Below are positions 36,301-44,474 of a stretch of 64,000 nucleotides of DNA, piece after piece (position 1 is the stretch's first letter; the number at the start of each line of letters is the position of its first letter). Source of the stretch: Chloroflexota bacterium (GTDB lineage: Bacteria; Chloroflexota; Anaerolineae; Anaerolineales; UBA11579). The translations under genes were made by a program, and so were the position numbers. The notes under the pieces are model-generated. The model was not told where the DNA came from and did no database searches. It worked only from the letters and a program-made list of their open reading frames with translations. The DNA lies in contig JABFGG010000011.1 in NCBI GenBank assembly GCA_013112575.1, positions 1 through 64,000 on the forward strand, read 5' to 3'.

Positions 36301-37409
36301 CAGCCTGGCTGGATGACCTGAGTGCAGAAGAAGAACCTGCCGCCGCAGAACCCGTCGCCCAAGCCGACAGCAACGAAGGGGAAGAAATTGGCGATGATGA
36401 TGCCATGGCCTGGCTCGAGGGTTTGGCTGCAGATCAGGGTGTGGATGAAGAAGAACTCGTAAGCGAACCCGAGGAACGCCCTGAGGAAGCCCCTGAATGG
36501 GCGCAAGCGGAAGCTGAGACAGAAGCCCCCTCGTTGGACTTAGAAGAGCCTGCTGAAGAAACTCCCGTGGTTCAACCTGAACCTGTTGCCTCTGCAGATG
36601 AGGCCGTCACAGAAGAAGATGATGATGCCCTCGCCTGGTTGGACGATTTGGTAACAGGCGAAGAACCTGAAGCAGGCGAAGAGGCTCAACCAGAACCAGT
36701 TGCCAGTGTTGAAGACTTGCAACCTGTAGAAGAGACCTCAGACGAGGACACCCCCGAATGGCTCACCTCAATCAGCGAAGAAGCCGCTGAAGAAGCATCG
36801 GCTCCCGCAGAAGAGCCGGTTGCTGAACAGGAAGAAGATGTACCGGAATGGCTCGCGTCCGTTGATGAAGCAGAAAGCACTCCAGAGGCTGAAGCCGAAG
36901 CGGAACAAGAAGAATTGCCCCAGGAATTTGAACAATCCGTTGAAGCTGCCGCAGCTACAGCTGCCGCCTGGATGCCGGAAGACTTGGACGAAGATACACC
37001 GGCTGAAGAAGTGGAAGAAGAAAAACCGGAACCGGCTAAAGCTGAGTCCAATGGCAAAGCCAGCAAACCAAAAACAACCAAGAAGAAGAAAACCACCAAA
37101 GCTAAATCAAGCAGTCGTGCCCGCCCCAGCACGAAGCGCAGGAGGTCCAAGAAAGTGGACGCCGATCTGAATAAAGCTCGAGAGGACCTCAACGCTGGGC
37201 GCATCGACACAGCCGTTGAGCGTTACGAACAGATCATCAAGAGTTTCAAAGATTTAGATGAGATCATAGCCGACATTGAAGCAGCCTTGTACAAGCATCC
37301 GGTTGACATTCAACTCTGGCAGATGCTGGGCGACACCTACTTGAAGGCAGATCGCCTGCAGGAAGCCCTGGATAGTTACAATAAAGCCGAAGACCTCATT
37401 CGAGCATAA
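33330..37409 (+). CDS. 1359-residue TPR protein with eight DSTAGLIL repeats
   Basis: Residues about 1-230 are TPRs (YRLLGKAYLEGQRYGDAADI, RMYAHGDLYNQAIAEL). Residues about 415-790 hold eight near-identical copies of [TD]-D-W-L-x-D-[IV]-K-D-S-T-A-G-L-I-L, each followed by a variable acidic, Pro/Ala-rich linker of 10-35 residues. Residues about 790-1210 are very acidic with repeated AWL[ED]DL and EWL motifs and two longer copies (WLEGLAA.QGVDEEELV.EPEERPE). A Lys-rich stretch (KPKTTKKKKTTKAK) and a final TPR-like pair close the protein. It has no signal peptide, so it is probably a cytosolic scaffold whose repeats dock one partner many times. Confidence 0.75.
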   Translation: MAKIALRTYNREIEEIIASGNIDEAINHCRHILQGLPKHLESYRLLGKAYLEGQRYGDAADIFQRVLSSKPDEFIAHVGMSIIREDEGNLDAAIWHMERAFEVQPSNQAIQDELRRLYGQRDGIEPPKIRLTRGALARMYAHGDLYNQAIAELRAALAEDPQRPDLQVLLAEMHFKSGKKVEAAEVCNQLLRKLPYCYDANSLLAEILEDSGRAAEVGQYVDRVNELDPYASHISATAPHPEDVADGAVTVDRLDLGTPTSDEVDQPAWASSLGVDMLDRDENVPDWLADAGEGQPAPAGEAQTPFTSEPPTIPAAGPAEEPDWVNEIGSQEPGSVTDTLEDQPLHTKEFDTGEIATATSEVPDWIKEGASDEAPAPQEAQTVAESGEEDVPDWLNELEPVGDAPADERQTAESDDWLQDIKDSTAGLILGAADSADGPADEPAVATDDLPDWLQSSKPSTGELSGEVLQPPAQQEDDWLSDIKDSTAGLILEAADSSDQPVPQDATGALSAPENPTDWLSDIKDSTAGLILDATDTADVPPPAPDAAPVAEESGATDWLSDIKDSTAGLILDAADTADVDPPFEDAPPADAPVDAPTPEPEEAGATDWLQDVKDSTAGLILEAADSADDLAPVSTTGVLPEDEGTDDDWLSDIKDSTAGLILEAADTANIEPGQETGSIQPDQEDVPEWLRNVQTTTGDLTTSELPVNAPPEPEEDGATDWLGDIKDSTAGLILDAADTAHDDAEVPATPPGATGSLEAPEGATDWLSDIKDSTAGLILDAADTASTDTPPGIQETEGSDDWLSSLGTADLAEAEEIGAAPLQEIKGTTDWLIELSGDDGTELKDDAEPDWMKESTTEQEAAAEEPVAEETPDWIKDLDSTGDSEAPATEPAGEEEAPVNEEEAMAWLEGLAAKQGVDEEELVTEPEERPEDTPEWAQAEEGAPTAEATEEETAAWLDDLGLEEEPTTAEPVAQPEETASTAEVTEEESPAWLDDLSAEEEPAAAEPVAQADSNEGEEIGDDDAMAWLEGLAADQGVDEEELVSEPEERPEEAPEWAQAEAETEAPSLDLEEPAEETPVVQPEPVASADEAVTEEDDDALAWLDDLVTGEEPEAGEEAQPEPVASVEDLQPVEETSDEDTPEWLTSISEEAAEEASAPAEEPVAEQEEDVPEWLASVDEAESTPEAEAEAEQEELPQEFEQSVEAAAATAAAWMPEDLDEDTPAEEVEEEKPEPAKAESNGKASKPKTTKKKKTTKAKSSSRARPSTKRRRSKKVDADLNKAREDLNAGRIDTAVERYEQIIKSFKDLDEIIADIEAALYKHPVDIQLWQMLGDTYLKADRLQEALDSYNKAEDLIRA

Positions 37410-37424
37410 CAAAAAAACCTACGC

Positions 37425-37456
37425 AAAAAGAGCCTGAGAATTCTCAGGCTCTTTTT
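37425..37456 (+). terminator. terminator of the repeat-protein gene
   Basis: A perfect 32-base palindrome with 16-base arms (AAAAAGAGCCTGAGAA and its complement), ending in T. Confidence 0.9.
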
Positions 37457-37526
37457 ATTGTGGTCACAAATCATCCACCAACGTGATATAAATACACGGT
37501 TTCATATTTTCCATTGGAGGATTTCT

Positions 37527-37976
37527 GTGCAAAAAACCTTTGTCATTGTAAAACCAGACGCTGTGCAGCGTGGCCTGATTGGGGAGATCACCGCTCGCCT
37601 GGAACGCCGCGGCCTGAAACTTGTAGGTGCCAAATTCCTGGCGGTCAGCCAGGAACTTGCAGAGACCCATTACGCTATCCATAAAGGCAAACCCTTTTAC
37701 GAAGGCCTTATCAATTACATTACCTCTTCCCCGGTAATGGCTATGGTTTGGGAAGGTCCGGATGCCATCGCCGCTGTACGCCAGACGATGGGTGCCACGC
37801 GCCCCACAGAGGCTGCCCCTGGCTCTGTACGTCACGACTTTGGCCTGGAAGTGGGCCGCAACCTCACACACGCCTCCGACTCGCCTGAGAATGGTGAGGC
37901 CGAAGTAAATTTGTGGTTCAAACCAGAAGAACTGGTCAGTTGGGAACGCGCCACTGACGCCTGGATTTTCGAATAA
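37527..37976 (+). CDS. ndk: nucleoside diphosphate kinase
   Basis: 149 residues from GTG (with GGAGG five bases upstream). FVIVKPDAVQRGLIGEI is the family start, GATRPTEAAPGSVRHDFG the nucleotide-binding loop, and NLTHASDSPE carries the phospho-acceptor His. It transfers the gamma phosphate of ATP to other NDPs. Monocistronic, between two terminators. Confidence 0.97.
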   Translation: MQKTFVIVKPDAVQRGLIGEITARLERRGLKLVGAKFLAVSQELAETHYAIHKGKPFYEGLINYITSSPVMAMVWEGPDAIAAVRQTMGATRPTEAAPGSVRHDFGLEVGRNLTHASDSPENGEAEVNLWFKPEELVSWERATDAWIFE

Positions 37977-37994
37977 CCTGAACAAAACAAAAAG

Positions 37995-38023
37995 AAAGAG
38001 GCCCGAGCATTCCGGGCCTCTTT
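37995..38023 (+). terminator. terminator of ndk
   Basis: AAAGAGGCCCG pairs with CGGGCCTCTTT around AGCATTC. Confidence 0.9.
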
Positions 38024-38044
38024 TAATTCCACTATATTACTAAC

Positions 38045-38389
38045 CTACTGCACGTGCAACAGCACTTTCCCCTCTGACCACAACTCCTCTAATTTATAAA
38101 ACTCACGCTGGTCTTCCGAGAAAACGTGTAAAACCACATCCCCAAAATCTGCCAATAACCAGCCATCTTGCGGCTCGCCCTCAACCAATATCCGCTTATC
38201 CTGCGCCTCTTTTGCTTTATCGCGGGCTGCATCCGTCAGCGCGCGTAACATCCGGTTGCTGGTACCCGAACAGATCACGAAGTAATCTGCAAAAATAGCT
38301 ACATCGCGGATATCCAGTAAAACGATATTTTCAGCTTTGCGGTCTTCCAGTGCCTCAACTACAGACCGCGCTAAATCTAATGCTTCCAA
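38045..38389 (-). CDS. rsfS: ribosome silencing factor RsfS
   Basis: 114 residues with the Iojap/RsfS core: ALEDRKAENIVLLDIRDV, FADYFVICSGTSNRMLRAL, EGEPQDGWLLADFGDVVLHVF. It binds ribosomal protein L14 (uL14) and blocks subunit joining in stationary phase. The start is TTG with AGAGGT five bases upstream. It follows thpR on the same strand by 22 bases. Confidence 0.95.
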   Translation of the reverse strand: MEALDLARSVVEALEDRKAENIVLLDIRDVAIFADYFVICSGTSNRMLRALTDAARDKAKEAQDKRILVEGEPQDGWLLADFGDVVLHVFSEDQREFYKLEELWSEGKVLLHVQ

Positions 38390-38411
38390 ATCTACCTCTG
38401 AAAATTAGGTC

Positions 38412-38996
38412 TTATGCACCACTCAAGGGCGCAGAAAAGAGCTTAGTATACACCGCTCCGCTGGGTTTCAGGTCACTTTTATAGAGATGGACAGCCTCTA
38501 CGCGTTCCGCCCCTAAGAATCCCTGTTTTTCTTTACGCAGAGCCGTTCCAATTGCGCGCACTTCCTGGCGGGATGCCCCCCTACTCACACGCCCAATGGT
38601 GAGGTGTGCGGAAAACTCCCGTTTCTCCGCCGCATATCCCAGTCGTTCCATGTCAATTTCGATACGCCGGCAAAAGTCAAAACATTCATCATTGGTCTCC
38701 ACCCCCACCCAAATCACACGCGGGCGGTGAGCAGAGGGGAACACCCCCAAACCACCCACACTCAGTTCAAAAGGCTTGTGCGCCGTCCCCGCGGTAGTCA
38801 AAGCTTCGTTGATATGTGCCAGGCTGGTTTCAGACACGTCCCCAAGAAACTTCAGGGTCAGGTGCACATTTTGAATAGGGATCCAACGCACGGGTAATCC
38901 CTGCAATACACTATCCAGGTGTTCGCAGACATGTTGTAGTTGCTCCTGAATAGCAGGAGAAACATCTATAGCGATAAAAGCACGTACAACATTCAT
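38412..38996 (-). CDS. thpR: RNA 2',3'-cyclic phosphodiesterase
   Basis: 194 residues with the two HxT motifs of the 2H phosphoesterase family: NVHLTLKFLGDV (about residue 46) and FSAHLTIGRVSRG (about 130). ThpR opens 2',3'-cyclic phosphates on RNA ends. Likely co-transcribed with rsfS. Confidence 0.93.
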   Translation of the reverse strand: MNVVRAFIAIDVSPAIQEQLQHVCEHLDSVLQGLPVRWIPIQNVHLTLKFLGDVSETSLAHINEALTTAGTAHKPFELSVGGLGVFPSAHRPRVIWVGVETNDECFDFCRRIEIDMERLGYAAEKREFSAHLTIGRVSRGASRQEVRAIGTALRKEKQGFLGAERVEAVHLYKSDLKPSGAVYTKLFSAPLSGA

Positions 38997-39084
38997 TCTT
39001 ATTCTTTGCGGGGAAACTAAGCTTGGCCCCGCCTATTATGAAAATAGCATATCTTTTGACGAAATGCAAGATATAGCAGGGAAA

Positions 39085-40437
39085 CTAGTCTTCATAATTC
39101 AGTAAACGCTGATAATCTACCAGGGTATCTACATCCAGGGCCATAGCTTCATCTAACCAGGGTATCCAGTTCACATTATGCTTAGAGAAGATCGCCCTGC
39201 CTCCCTTGTCACCTTCAATCTCTGCAAAATCTGCAAAGGTTCGCTGGTCGAAAAGCACCGGGTTACCGCGACGACCATCCACCATGGGCGCCACTATAGA
39301 AGCAAGGCTATGGCGATGTTCGGCTACCAACGCCTGAAGCAGCTCCACTGGAACCTGCGGCTGGTCCACCAACAAGAATATTGCAGCCCCTACACTTTCG
39401 GGCAAAGCCTCAAGCCCAACTTTCACCGAGCTACTTTGCCCCTCCTGCCAACTCGGGTTATTGACTACACGCAAGGGCAGGTCTGCTATAGCTTCCTCAA
39501 CCTGCTCGGCGTACGCACCTGTGACCACTACAAGTTCATCAAGGTGCATTGCAAGGGCTGTTTGAGCCACCTGCCGGATGAAAGGTTGCCCATTCCACTC
39601 TAACAATTGTTTGGGCTCCCCCAGCCGCTCCGAACCACCCGCTGCCAGGATGATCCCGGCCATTTTTTCATGCACGGCCAACACCTTGCCAGAAGCTGGA
39701 TCAGGGTCTTGCAAGGATGCCACCACCGCCACATCGTACTCATTCAATAAGTTTCGAGCCATACGCCCAGCGGTTGAAGCCAACGTGGACGTGTCCGCCT
39801 GGTTTAACAATGCAATTCGCCGTGCCCCCACAGGTATGCTCTTTAAGCCACCGTCAGGATTTAATAACACAGTTGAAATCGCCTCGGCATCAATATCCTC
39901 CCCTTGTTTCAAACCAGATATTTCAGCAAAAATTTTGGGGCGATGTACATATCCTTCTGCTAATTGCTGCCCCAATCCAGATAAGCCCACCACAACCACC
40001 ACAGTATCCACAAAATCAGGAATAGGTGGTTCATGTTCTGCAGGCGCTTTGAGTGGACGCCAGCGTGAGCCATCAGCTTCTATCAATAAAGGTACTCCAG
40101 TCTCCCCGGCAATCCTATTCAATTGCACCAACAATTCATCATCAAGGCCGTGGGTGCGTCCTCCCTCTCCCAATGGTCCCGTTACCAGCGTTACACCTTC
40201 CGATGAGCCATCAGCCAGCTTCTCTAAATCTAGAGGGGTTGTAACAACAATATGCCGGTCGGCGAACGCTAATTGCTCTTCAGCCAGATGGGTGCTGGCC
40301 GTGACAAGGGCTGGTGCCATTTCCCGTGCCAGTTGGAACATCCCTGTCGTTTTGCCTCCGGCCCCCACAAATGCCACCCTGGAAGCCGCTGATAATCGGA
40401 AAGCTTTTTGTAGAGATAAAGTGGCTTGTTCTTTCAC
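39085..40437 (-). CDS. fusion of YqeC (selenium-cofactor maturation) and MocA-like nucleotidyltransferase
   Basis: 450 residues from GTG at 40437, 19 bases after yqeB and after GAGGGGG. The N-terminal half (about 1-255) is YqeC: RVAFVGAGGKTTGMFQLARE (P-loop-like), PLLIEADGSRWRPLKAPAEHEP, VDTVVVVVGLSGLG. The C-terminal half (about 258-450) is MocA/MobA-like: AGIILAAGGSERLGEPKQLL, LVDQPQVP, RRGNPVLFD. MocA adds CMP to molybdopterin; YqeC helps selenium incorporation in selenium-dependent molybdenum hydroxylases. The fusion puts both steps on one chain, next to the hydroxylase genes. Confidence 0.93.
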   Translation of the reverse strand: MKEQATLSLQKAFRLSAASRVAFVGAGGKTTGMFQLAREMAPALVTASTHLAEEQLAFADRHIVVTTPLDLEKLADGSSEGVTLVTGPLGEGGRTHGLDDELLVQLNRIAGETGVPLLIEADGSRWRPLKAPAEHEPPIPDFVDTVVVVVGLSGLGQQLAEGYVHRPKIFAEISGLKQGEDIDAEAISTVLLNPDGGLKSIPVGARRIALLNQADTSTLASTAGRMARNLLNEYDVAVVASLQDPDPASGKVLAVHEKMAGIILAAGGSERLGEPKQLLEWNGQPFIRQVAQTALAMHLDELVVVTGAYAEQVEEAIADLPLRVVNNPSWQEGQSSSVKVGLEALPESVGAAIFLLVDQPQVPVELLQALVAEHRHSLASIVAPMVDGRRGNPVLFDQRTFADFAEIEGDKGGRAIFSKHNVNWIPWLDEAMALDVDTLVDYQRLLNYED

Positions 40438-40456
40438 CGTTTCCCCCTCACCCTCA

Positions 40457-41266
40457 TCATTCCCACAACTTCTCCCGGACGTACGAACGCGAAAGCATCG
40501 CCTCCAACACCCCACCACCAATAGCCAACGCCTTATCCGAAACACGGCGCGTATAACTCACATCGTTACGCGGGTCCAAATCCCCGATCTTGAGTCCTTT
40601 TGTGACCTGTATGCCAGGATATAACAGTCCGCGCAATACGCCCTCAAATGGAGCCTTCACCATCTGCCCGTTAACCTGCGCAATTGAAGTCCCTTCTTTC
40701 AGGCTATCCCCGATCTCGGCATGGGCGATCAACTCCCCTTCAGCAGGTGCTCGCAACACGCGGTCCACATTATATTTTTGAACCGAACCTGGTACACCAG
40801 TATTCTCCTCTGCGCTGCCTTTCCAGATCACCCGCCCCAACGAATGTCCGCGTTTTGTCTCAACCACCGCATGACAATCCTCCCCTGCCGAAAAACCTGG
40901 GCCCAAGCCAATTACCAGCGGAGCAATATCCATATCCGTTTCAGGGGCCTTTTTGGTCATACGCGCATCCACAACCACCAGCGGTTTGAGCAACTCCAGG
41001 CTCTCTCCTTCCGGATCGATGCGCACGGGGATGTCCCCCCGCCCCAGAATATCCTGAGCATGTTCCAGATTTTCAGCCAGGTAGCCACTGACTCCCTCAA
41101 CCTCGACTTTCCCTGAAAACACTGCCTCGGCAAAGGCTACGGAACGCCGCACAACCAGCGGCTCAAATAACTCGGTGATCAATACTTGTATGTCGGCACG
41201 ATGCAGACGCAAGGCCACCCCTGAGGCCAGGTCACCGCCCCCACGAATAAGAACAATAGAAGGCAT
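40457..41266 (-). CDS. yqeB: YqeB, selenium-dependent molybdenum hydroxylase accessory protein
   Basis: 269 residues starting MPSIVLIRGGGDLASGVALR, the YqeB signature, then FEPLVVRRSVAFAEAV and a C-terminal region with biotinyl-like hammerhead character (RAPAEGELIAHAEIGDSLKEG). It is an accessory factor found only with selenium-dependent molybdenum hydroxylases. The ATG at 41266 is six bases after TATAAT, so the yqeB-yqeC/mocA unit probably has its own leaderless transcript. Confidence 0.93.
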   Translation of the reverse strand: MPSIVLIRGGGDLASGVALRLHRADIQVLITELFEPLVVRRSVAFAEAVFSGKVEVEGVSGYLAENLEHAQDILGRGDIPVRIDPEGESLELLKPLVVVDARMTKKAPETDMDIAPLVIGLGPGFSAGEDCHAVVETKRGHSLGRVIWKGSAEENTGVPGSVQKYNVDRVLRAPAEGELIAHAEIGDSLKEGTSIAQVNGQMVKAPFEGVLRGLLYPGIQVTKGLKIGDLDPRNDVSYTRRVSDKALAIGGGVLEAMLSRSYVREKLWE

Positions 41267-41272
41267 CTGATT

Positions 41273-41278
41273 ATTATA
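41273..41278 (-). promoter_or_regulatory. -10 box for a leaderless start of yqeB
   Basis: TATAAT on the minus strand ends six bases before the ATG at 41266. Confidence 0.55.
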
Positions 41279-41326
41279 GTTGAGCGTCACAAGAGTTAGG
41301 CCTGAATATCTGCGAAAGAGTACAAA

Positions 41327-41346
41327 TGTAGGGGCGCATTGCCCTG
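41327..41346. repeat. degenerate REP half
   Basis: TGTAGGGGCGCATTGCCCTG resembles the REP arm seen elsewhere, next to the stop codon of the hydrolase gene. Confidence 0.4.
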
Positions 41347-41347
41347 T

Positions 41348-42226
41348 CTAATTGCCCCTCAAATAGTTAATCAGAATCGGATTCACAACCTCTGGCAGTT
41401 CATAATGCGGGATATGCCCGGCCTCGTCAATCGCATGGAATTGAATTTGCGGTATGGCCGCTACTAAACGGCTGCTATGCTTGAACGGCACGGTCTGGTC
41501 TTCCTTGCCCCACACCAGCAGCACCTCCCGCTCGGTCTTGCCAATCGGCTCATACAGCCCGATATCATCCTTCAGCATCCCATTGCGCCAGGTGGAAAGC
41601 AGTGCACGTTTGAAGCCCTTGAACTTCATCTGGGGCTTGTAGCACTCTATGAATTCATCCACGTAGTATTTTAAATAAAAGTCATCGGCCATCGAATTGA
41701 GCAAAGTCTCATCTCCGGCCAGATTGAATATCAACTCCCCAAATCCGGGCAGCAAGATTAGATTGAATTGCCAGGAAAGCCCCAAATCAAAACCCGCCGG
41801 ATCGATGAAGACCAGTTTGTTAATCCGCTCTGGATGTCGGTTTACGAAGTTAGCAGCAATCACTCCACCCATCGACAGCCCCATCAAATGTGCTTTGTCG
41901 ATCTCAAGCGCGTTCATTAATTCCATCAACTGGCCATCAAACAATCGCGTGTCATACTGCACCTGTGGCCGGTCAGAATACCCCCTCCCATACAGATCAT
42001 AACGCAGCACGCGGAAACCCGCCCCTGTCAGCGCCTCAAAAGTTGGGTCCCAGATGTAGTAAGGCACAGACAGCCCATGCACCAGCACTACCTTTTCCCC
42101 AGCTTCTGGCCCGCCCTGCTCATAATGCACGTAGCCTTGCGACAATTGCACAAACTCGCCAGGGGCTTCCTGGCGAGTTTCATTATTCAGGGTTTTCGTT
42201 TCTCCTCGGAAGGGGATGCTTGGCAT
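41348..42226 (-). CDS. alpha/beta hydrolase
   Basis: 292 residues. GLSMGG (in AHLMGLSMGGVIAAN) is the nucleophile elbow with Ser; LVWGKEDQTVPF gives the acid and EAGHIPHYE the catalytic His. VVLVHGLSVPYYIWDP forms the oxyanion region. The start codon overlaps the stop of the molybdopterin subunit gene (TAATG), so it is made together with the hydroxylase. It may act on a product or substrate of the hydroxylase, for example a lactone or ester; the substrate is unknown. Confidence 0.9.
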   Translation of the reverse strand: MPSIPFRGETKTLNNETRQEAPGEFVQLSQGYVHYEQGGPEAGEKVVLVHGLSVPYYIWDPTFEALTGAGFRVLRYDLYGRGYSDRPQVQYDTRLFDGQLMELMNALEIDKAHLMGLSMGGVIAANFVNRHPERINKLVFIDPAGFDLGLSWQFNLILLPGFGELIFNLAGDETLLNSMADDFYLKYYVDEFIECYKPQMKFKGFKRALLSTWRNGMLKDDIGLYEPIGKTEREVLLVWGKEDQTVPFKHSSRLVAAIPQIQFHAIDEAGHIPHYELPEVVNPILINYLRGN

Positions 42227-44439
42227 TAAAACTTTCCAAGCCCGCGCAGCACTCGTTCCGGGGTCAGCGGGAAATCATCGAACCACACGCCGGTCGCATC
42301 ATGCACCGCTGCCGTCACCGCCGGGGCAAAGGGGATATATGGCATTTCAGACATGCCGCGCACGCCCCACGGCCCCACCTCATCCGCATTTTCAATCACT
42401 ATGGATTGCACCCGGTCGGGGATATCCAGTATCGTCGGAATCAGGTAATTGGAGAACATGGCCGTCTGCACTTCGCCTCCCGTCTGGATAAAATTCTCTA
42501 GTACCGCGTAGCCAGCGGCCTGCACCACACAACCCTCGATCTGCCCCACCACCTGCTGCGGGTTAATGGCTTTACCCACATCATTCGCACAGATCACATC
42601 CACAAGGTGTACGTGCCCGGTCTCGGTATCCACATCGACCACGATCACTTCAGCCACGTAGCCATATGCGAAGTTGGGTTTTTCTGACTTTCCTGTTTCG
42701 GGATCATAGGGCGTCGTAGCAGGTGGGTTGTAATTAAATTCTGCGATAGCCGGCCGGTCTTCATCCTGCCATTTCTGCAATGCCAGTTCAGCCGCACCAC
42801 GGATCGCATTGCCCGCCATAAAGGTCATGCGCGACGCTGACGAACTGCCTGAATCGCCGGTTACAGCCGTATCAGCCACCAGCAATTCCACCTTATCAAA
42901 ATCTACACCAACTGCCTCAGCTGCCATCTGCTTAAAGACCGTGTGCGCCCCCTGCCCCACGTCCGAACCAGCATGGTGCAGCACGACCTTTTCAATTTCA
43001 CTATCTCCATGAAGCTCAATCGTGGCCCAGCAACGTTCCGGGAAGCCAAATGAAAATCCAATATTCTTGAAGCCCGCCGCAAAACCTACCCCACGCTTGA
43101 TGTGTTTATTCGTATCTGTCCCTTTCCCATCTCGCCCCCACGTACCATTCTTCTGCCAGCCCCCTGCCACCGCACAGGTCTCGATCACTTCATCCAGAGT
43201 CACGCCTTTGGGTAACGGGGATTGCACAGCAATTTCATCCCCATCGCGCACCACGTTGCGCATGCGAAATTCCACTGGGTCCATACCAATCACTTCGGCC
43301 AGTTTGTTCATCTGGCTTTCTGCCGCAAAAGCCCCTTGCGGCCCACCAAAGCCACGGAATGCGCCCCCAGGCACGTGGTTGGTATACACAGCGTATGAGT
43401 CAACGTGCACGTTGGGGCAAATGTAAGGGCCTGACACCATCAACGTGGCATTACCTAGCACTTTTGTAGAGGTATATGCGTAGGCTCCTGCGTCCGCAAT
43501 CACTTCGCTTTTAGCGGCCACCAGCTTGCCCTCTTTGGTCGCACCCCATTTGGCGCGAATAACGTAAGGATGGCGTTTATGATGGCCAATAATAGATTCT
43601 TCGCGGCTCCAGATGATCTTGACAGGCCGGTCGATGCCGCGTTCATTTAATCGGTAAGCTGCCAGAGCCAGCACCAGTTGAATAGAAAGGTCTTCACGCC
43701 CGCCAAAAGCCCCCCCAATCGCTGGATGAATCACACGTATCTTGTCCAACGGCAGATCCAACGCATGGGCGATCTCTTCTTGTTCTTCATGCGCCCATTG
43801 TCCCGCTACTTCAACCGTTACCCGTCCTTCATCATCGATGTAACCCAGGCCGGATTCGGGTGCCAAGTAGGCATGTTCCTGCGCTGGTGTGTTGTATTCA
43901 GTTTCAATAATCACATCTGCTTCTTCAAATCCTTTTTCCACATCACCCTTGCGAATGGGATAGTGCAAAAGGATATTTGATTCTTTGTCAGGATGCAGCA
44001 ATTCGGCATCACTATCGCATGCCGCAACGGGATCAGTCACTACAGGCAGGTCCTCAAATTCAACTTCGATCAGGTCGCGAGCCTCTGCTGCAATTTCCTC
44101 AGTCTCTGCTACCACCAGCGCGATCTGGTCCCCCACAAAGCGCACCCGTTCCGCAAATGGCTTATCCGAGCCTGGCCCACACAACACAGGCTGGTCGGGC
44201 ATGATCAGGCCATATTCGTTCACTGGCACATCTTTCGCTGTGAATACAGCAACCACACCTTCCAGAGCCTGCGCCTTGCTGGTATCCAGAGAACGGATGA
44301 TGGCGTGAGGACGACGTGCAAACAATATCTTCCCATAAGCCTGGTTGGGACGGTCGATGTCACCCGGATATAGCGTCTCGCCGGTGACCTTGCCGTAAGC
44401 ATCGATGCGTGGGAGGGACTTGCCGATTGTTTCAGTCAT
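42226..44439 (-). CDS. xanthine dehydrogenase family molybdopterin-binding subunit
   Basis: 737 residues from the ATG at 44439. GKSLPRIDAYGKVTGETLYPGD is the typical start. HPAIGGAFGGRED and DVGQGAHTVFKQMAAEAVG contact molybdopterin, and VRGMSEMPYIPFAPAV near the end carries the active-site Glu (about 698). Enzymes of this family hydroxylate purines, aldehydes, nicotinate or related heterocycles with water as oxygen donor. Neighbouring yqeB/yqeC indicate the selenium-dependent subgroup. The substrate is not readable. Confidence 0.93.
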   Translation of the reverse strand: MTETIGKSLPRIDAYGKVTGETLYPGDIDRPNQAYGKILFARRPHAIIRSLDTSKAQALEGVVAVFTAKDVPVNEYGLIMPDQPVLCGPGSDKPFAERVRFVGDQIALVVAETEEIAAEARDLIEVEFEDLPVVTDPVAACDSDAELLHPDKESNILLHYPIRKGDVEKGFEEADVIIETEYNTPAQEHAYLAPESGLGYIDDEGRVTVEVAGQWAHEEQEEIAHALDLPLDKIRVIHPAIGGAFGGREDLSIQLVLALAAYRLNERGIDRPVKIIWSREESIIGHHKRHPYVIRAKWGATKEGKLVAAKSEVIADAGAYAYTSTKVLGNATLMVSGPYICPNVHVDSYAVYTNHVPGGAFRGFGGPQGAFAAESQMNKLAEVIGMDPVEFRMRNVVRDGDEIAVQSPLPKGVTLDEVIETCAVAGGWQKNGTWGRDGKGTDTNKHIKRGVGFAAGFKNIGFSFGFPERCWATIELHGDSEIEKVVLHHAGSDVGQGAHTVFKQMAAEAVGVDFDKVELLVADTAVTGDSGSSSASRMTFMAGNAIRGAAELALQKWQDEDRPAIAEFNYNPPATTPYDPETGKSEKPNFAYGYVAEVIVVDVDTETGHVHLVDVICANDVGKAINPQQVVGQIEGCVVQAAGYAVLENFIQTGGEVQTAMFSNYLIPTILDIPDRVQSIVIENADEVGPWGVRGMSEMPYIPFAPAVTAAVHDATGVWFDDFPLTPERVLRGLGKF

Positions 44440-44474
44440 AGTATTTCTCAATAATGGTTTGATGGTTGTAGAGA

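Noticed and set aside
34008..36722. Long antisense ORFs on the minus strand within the acidic repeat gene
   Set aside because: They are shadows of the repetitive coding DNA; the plus-strand frame has the repeats, the TPRs and a ribosome site.
42809..43426. Plus-strand ORFs inside the molybdopterin subunit gene
   Set aside because: They overlap a clearly conserved enzyme on the other strand and have no start signals.
42226..44439. Selenocysteine (in-frame UGA) in the hydroxylase subunit
   Set aside because: No in-frame TGA is needed; the frame is uninterrupted and the family uses a labile Se ligand.
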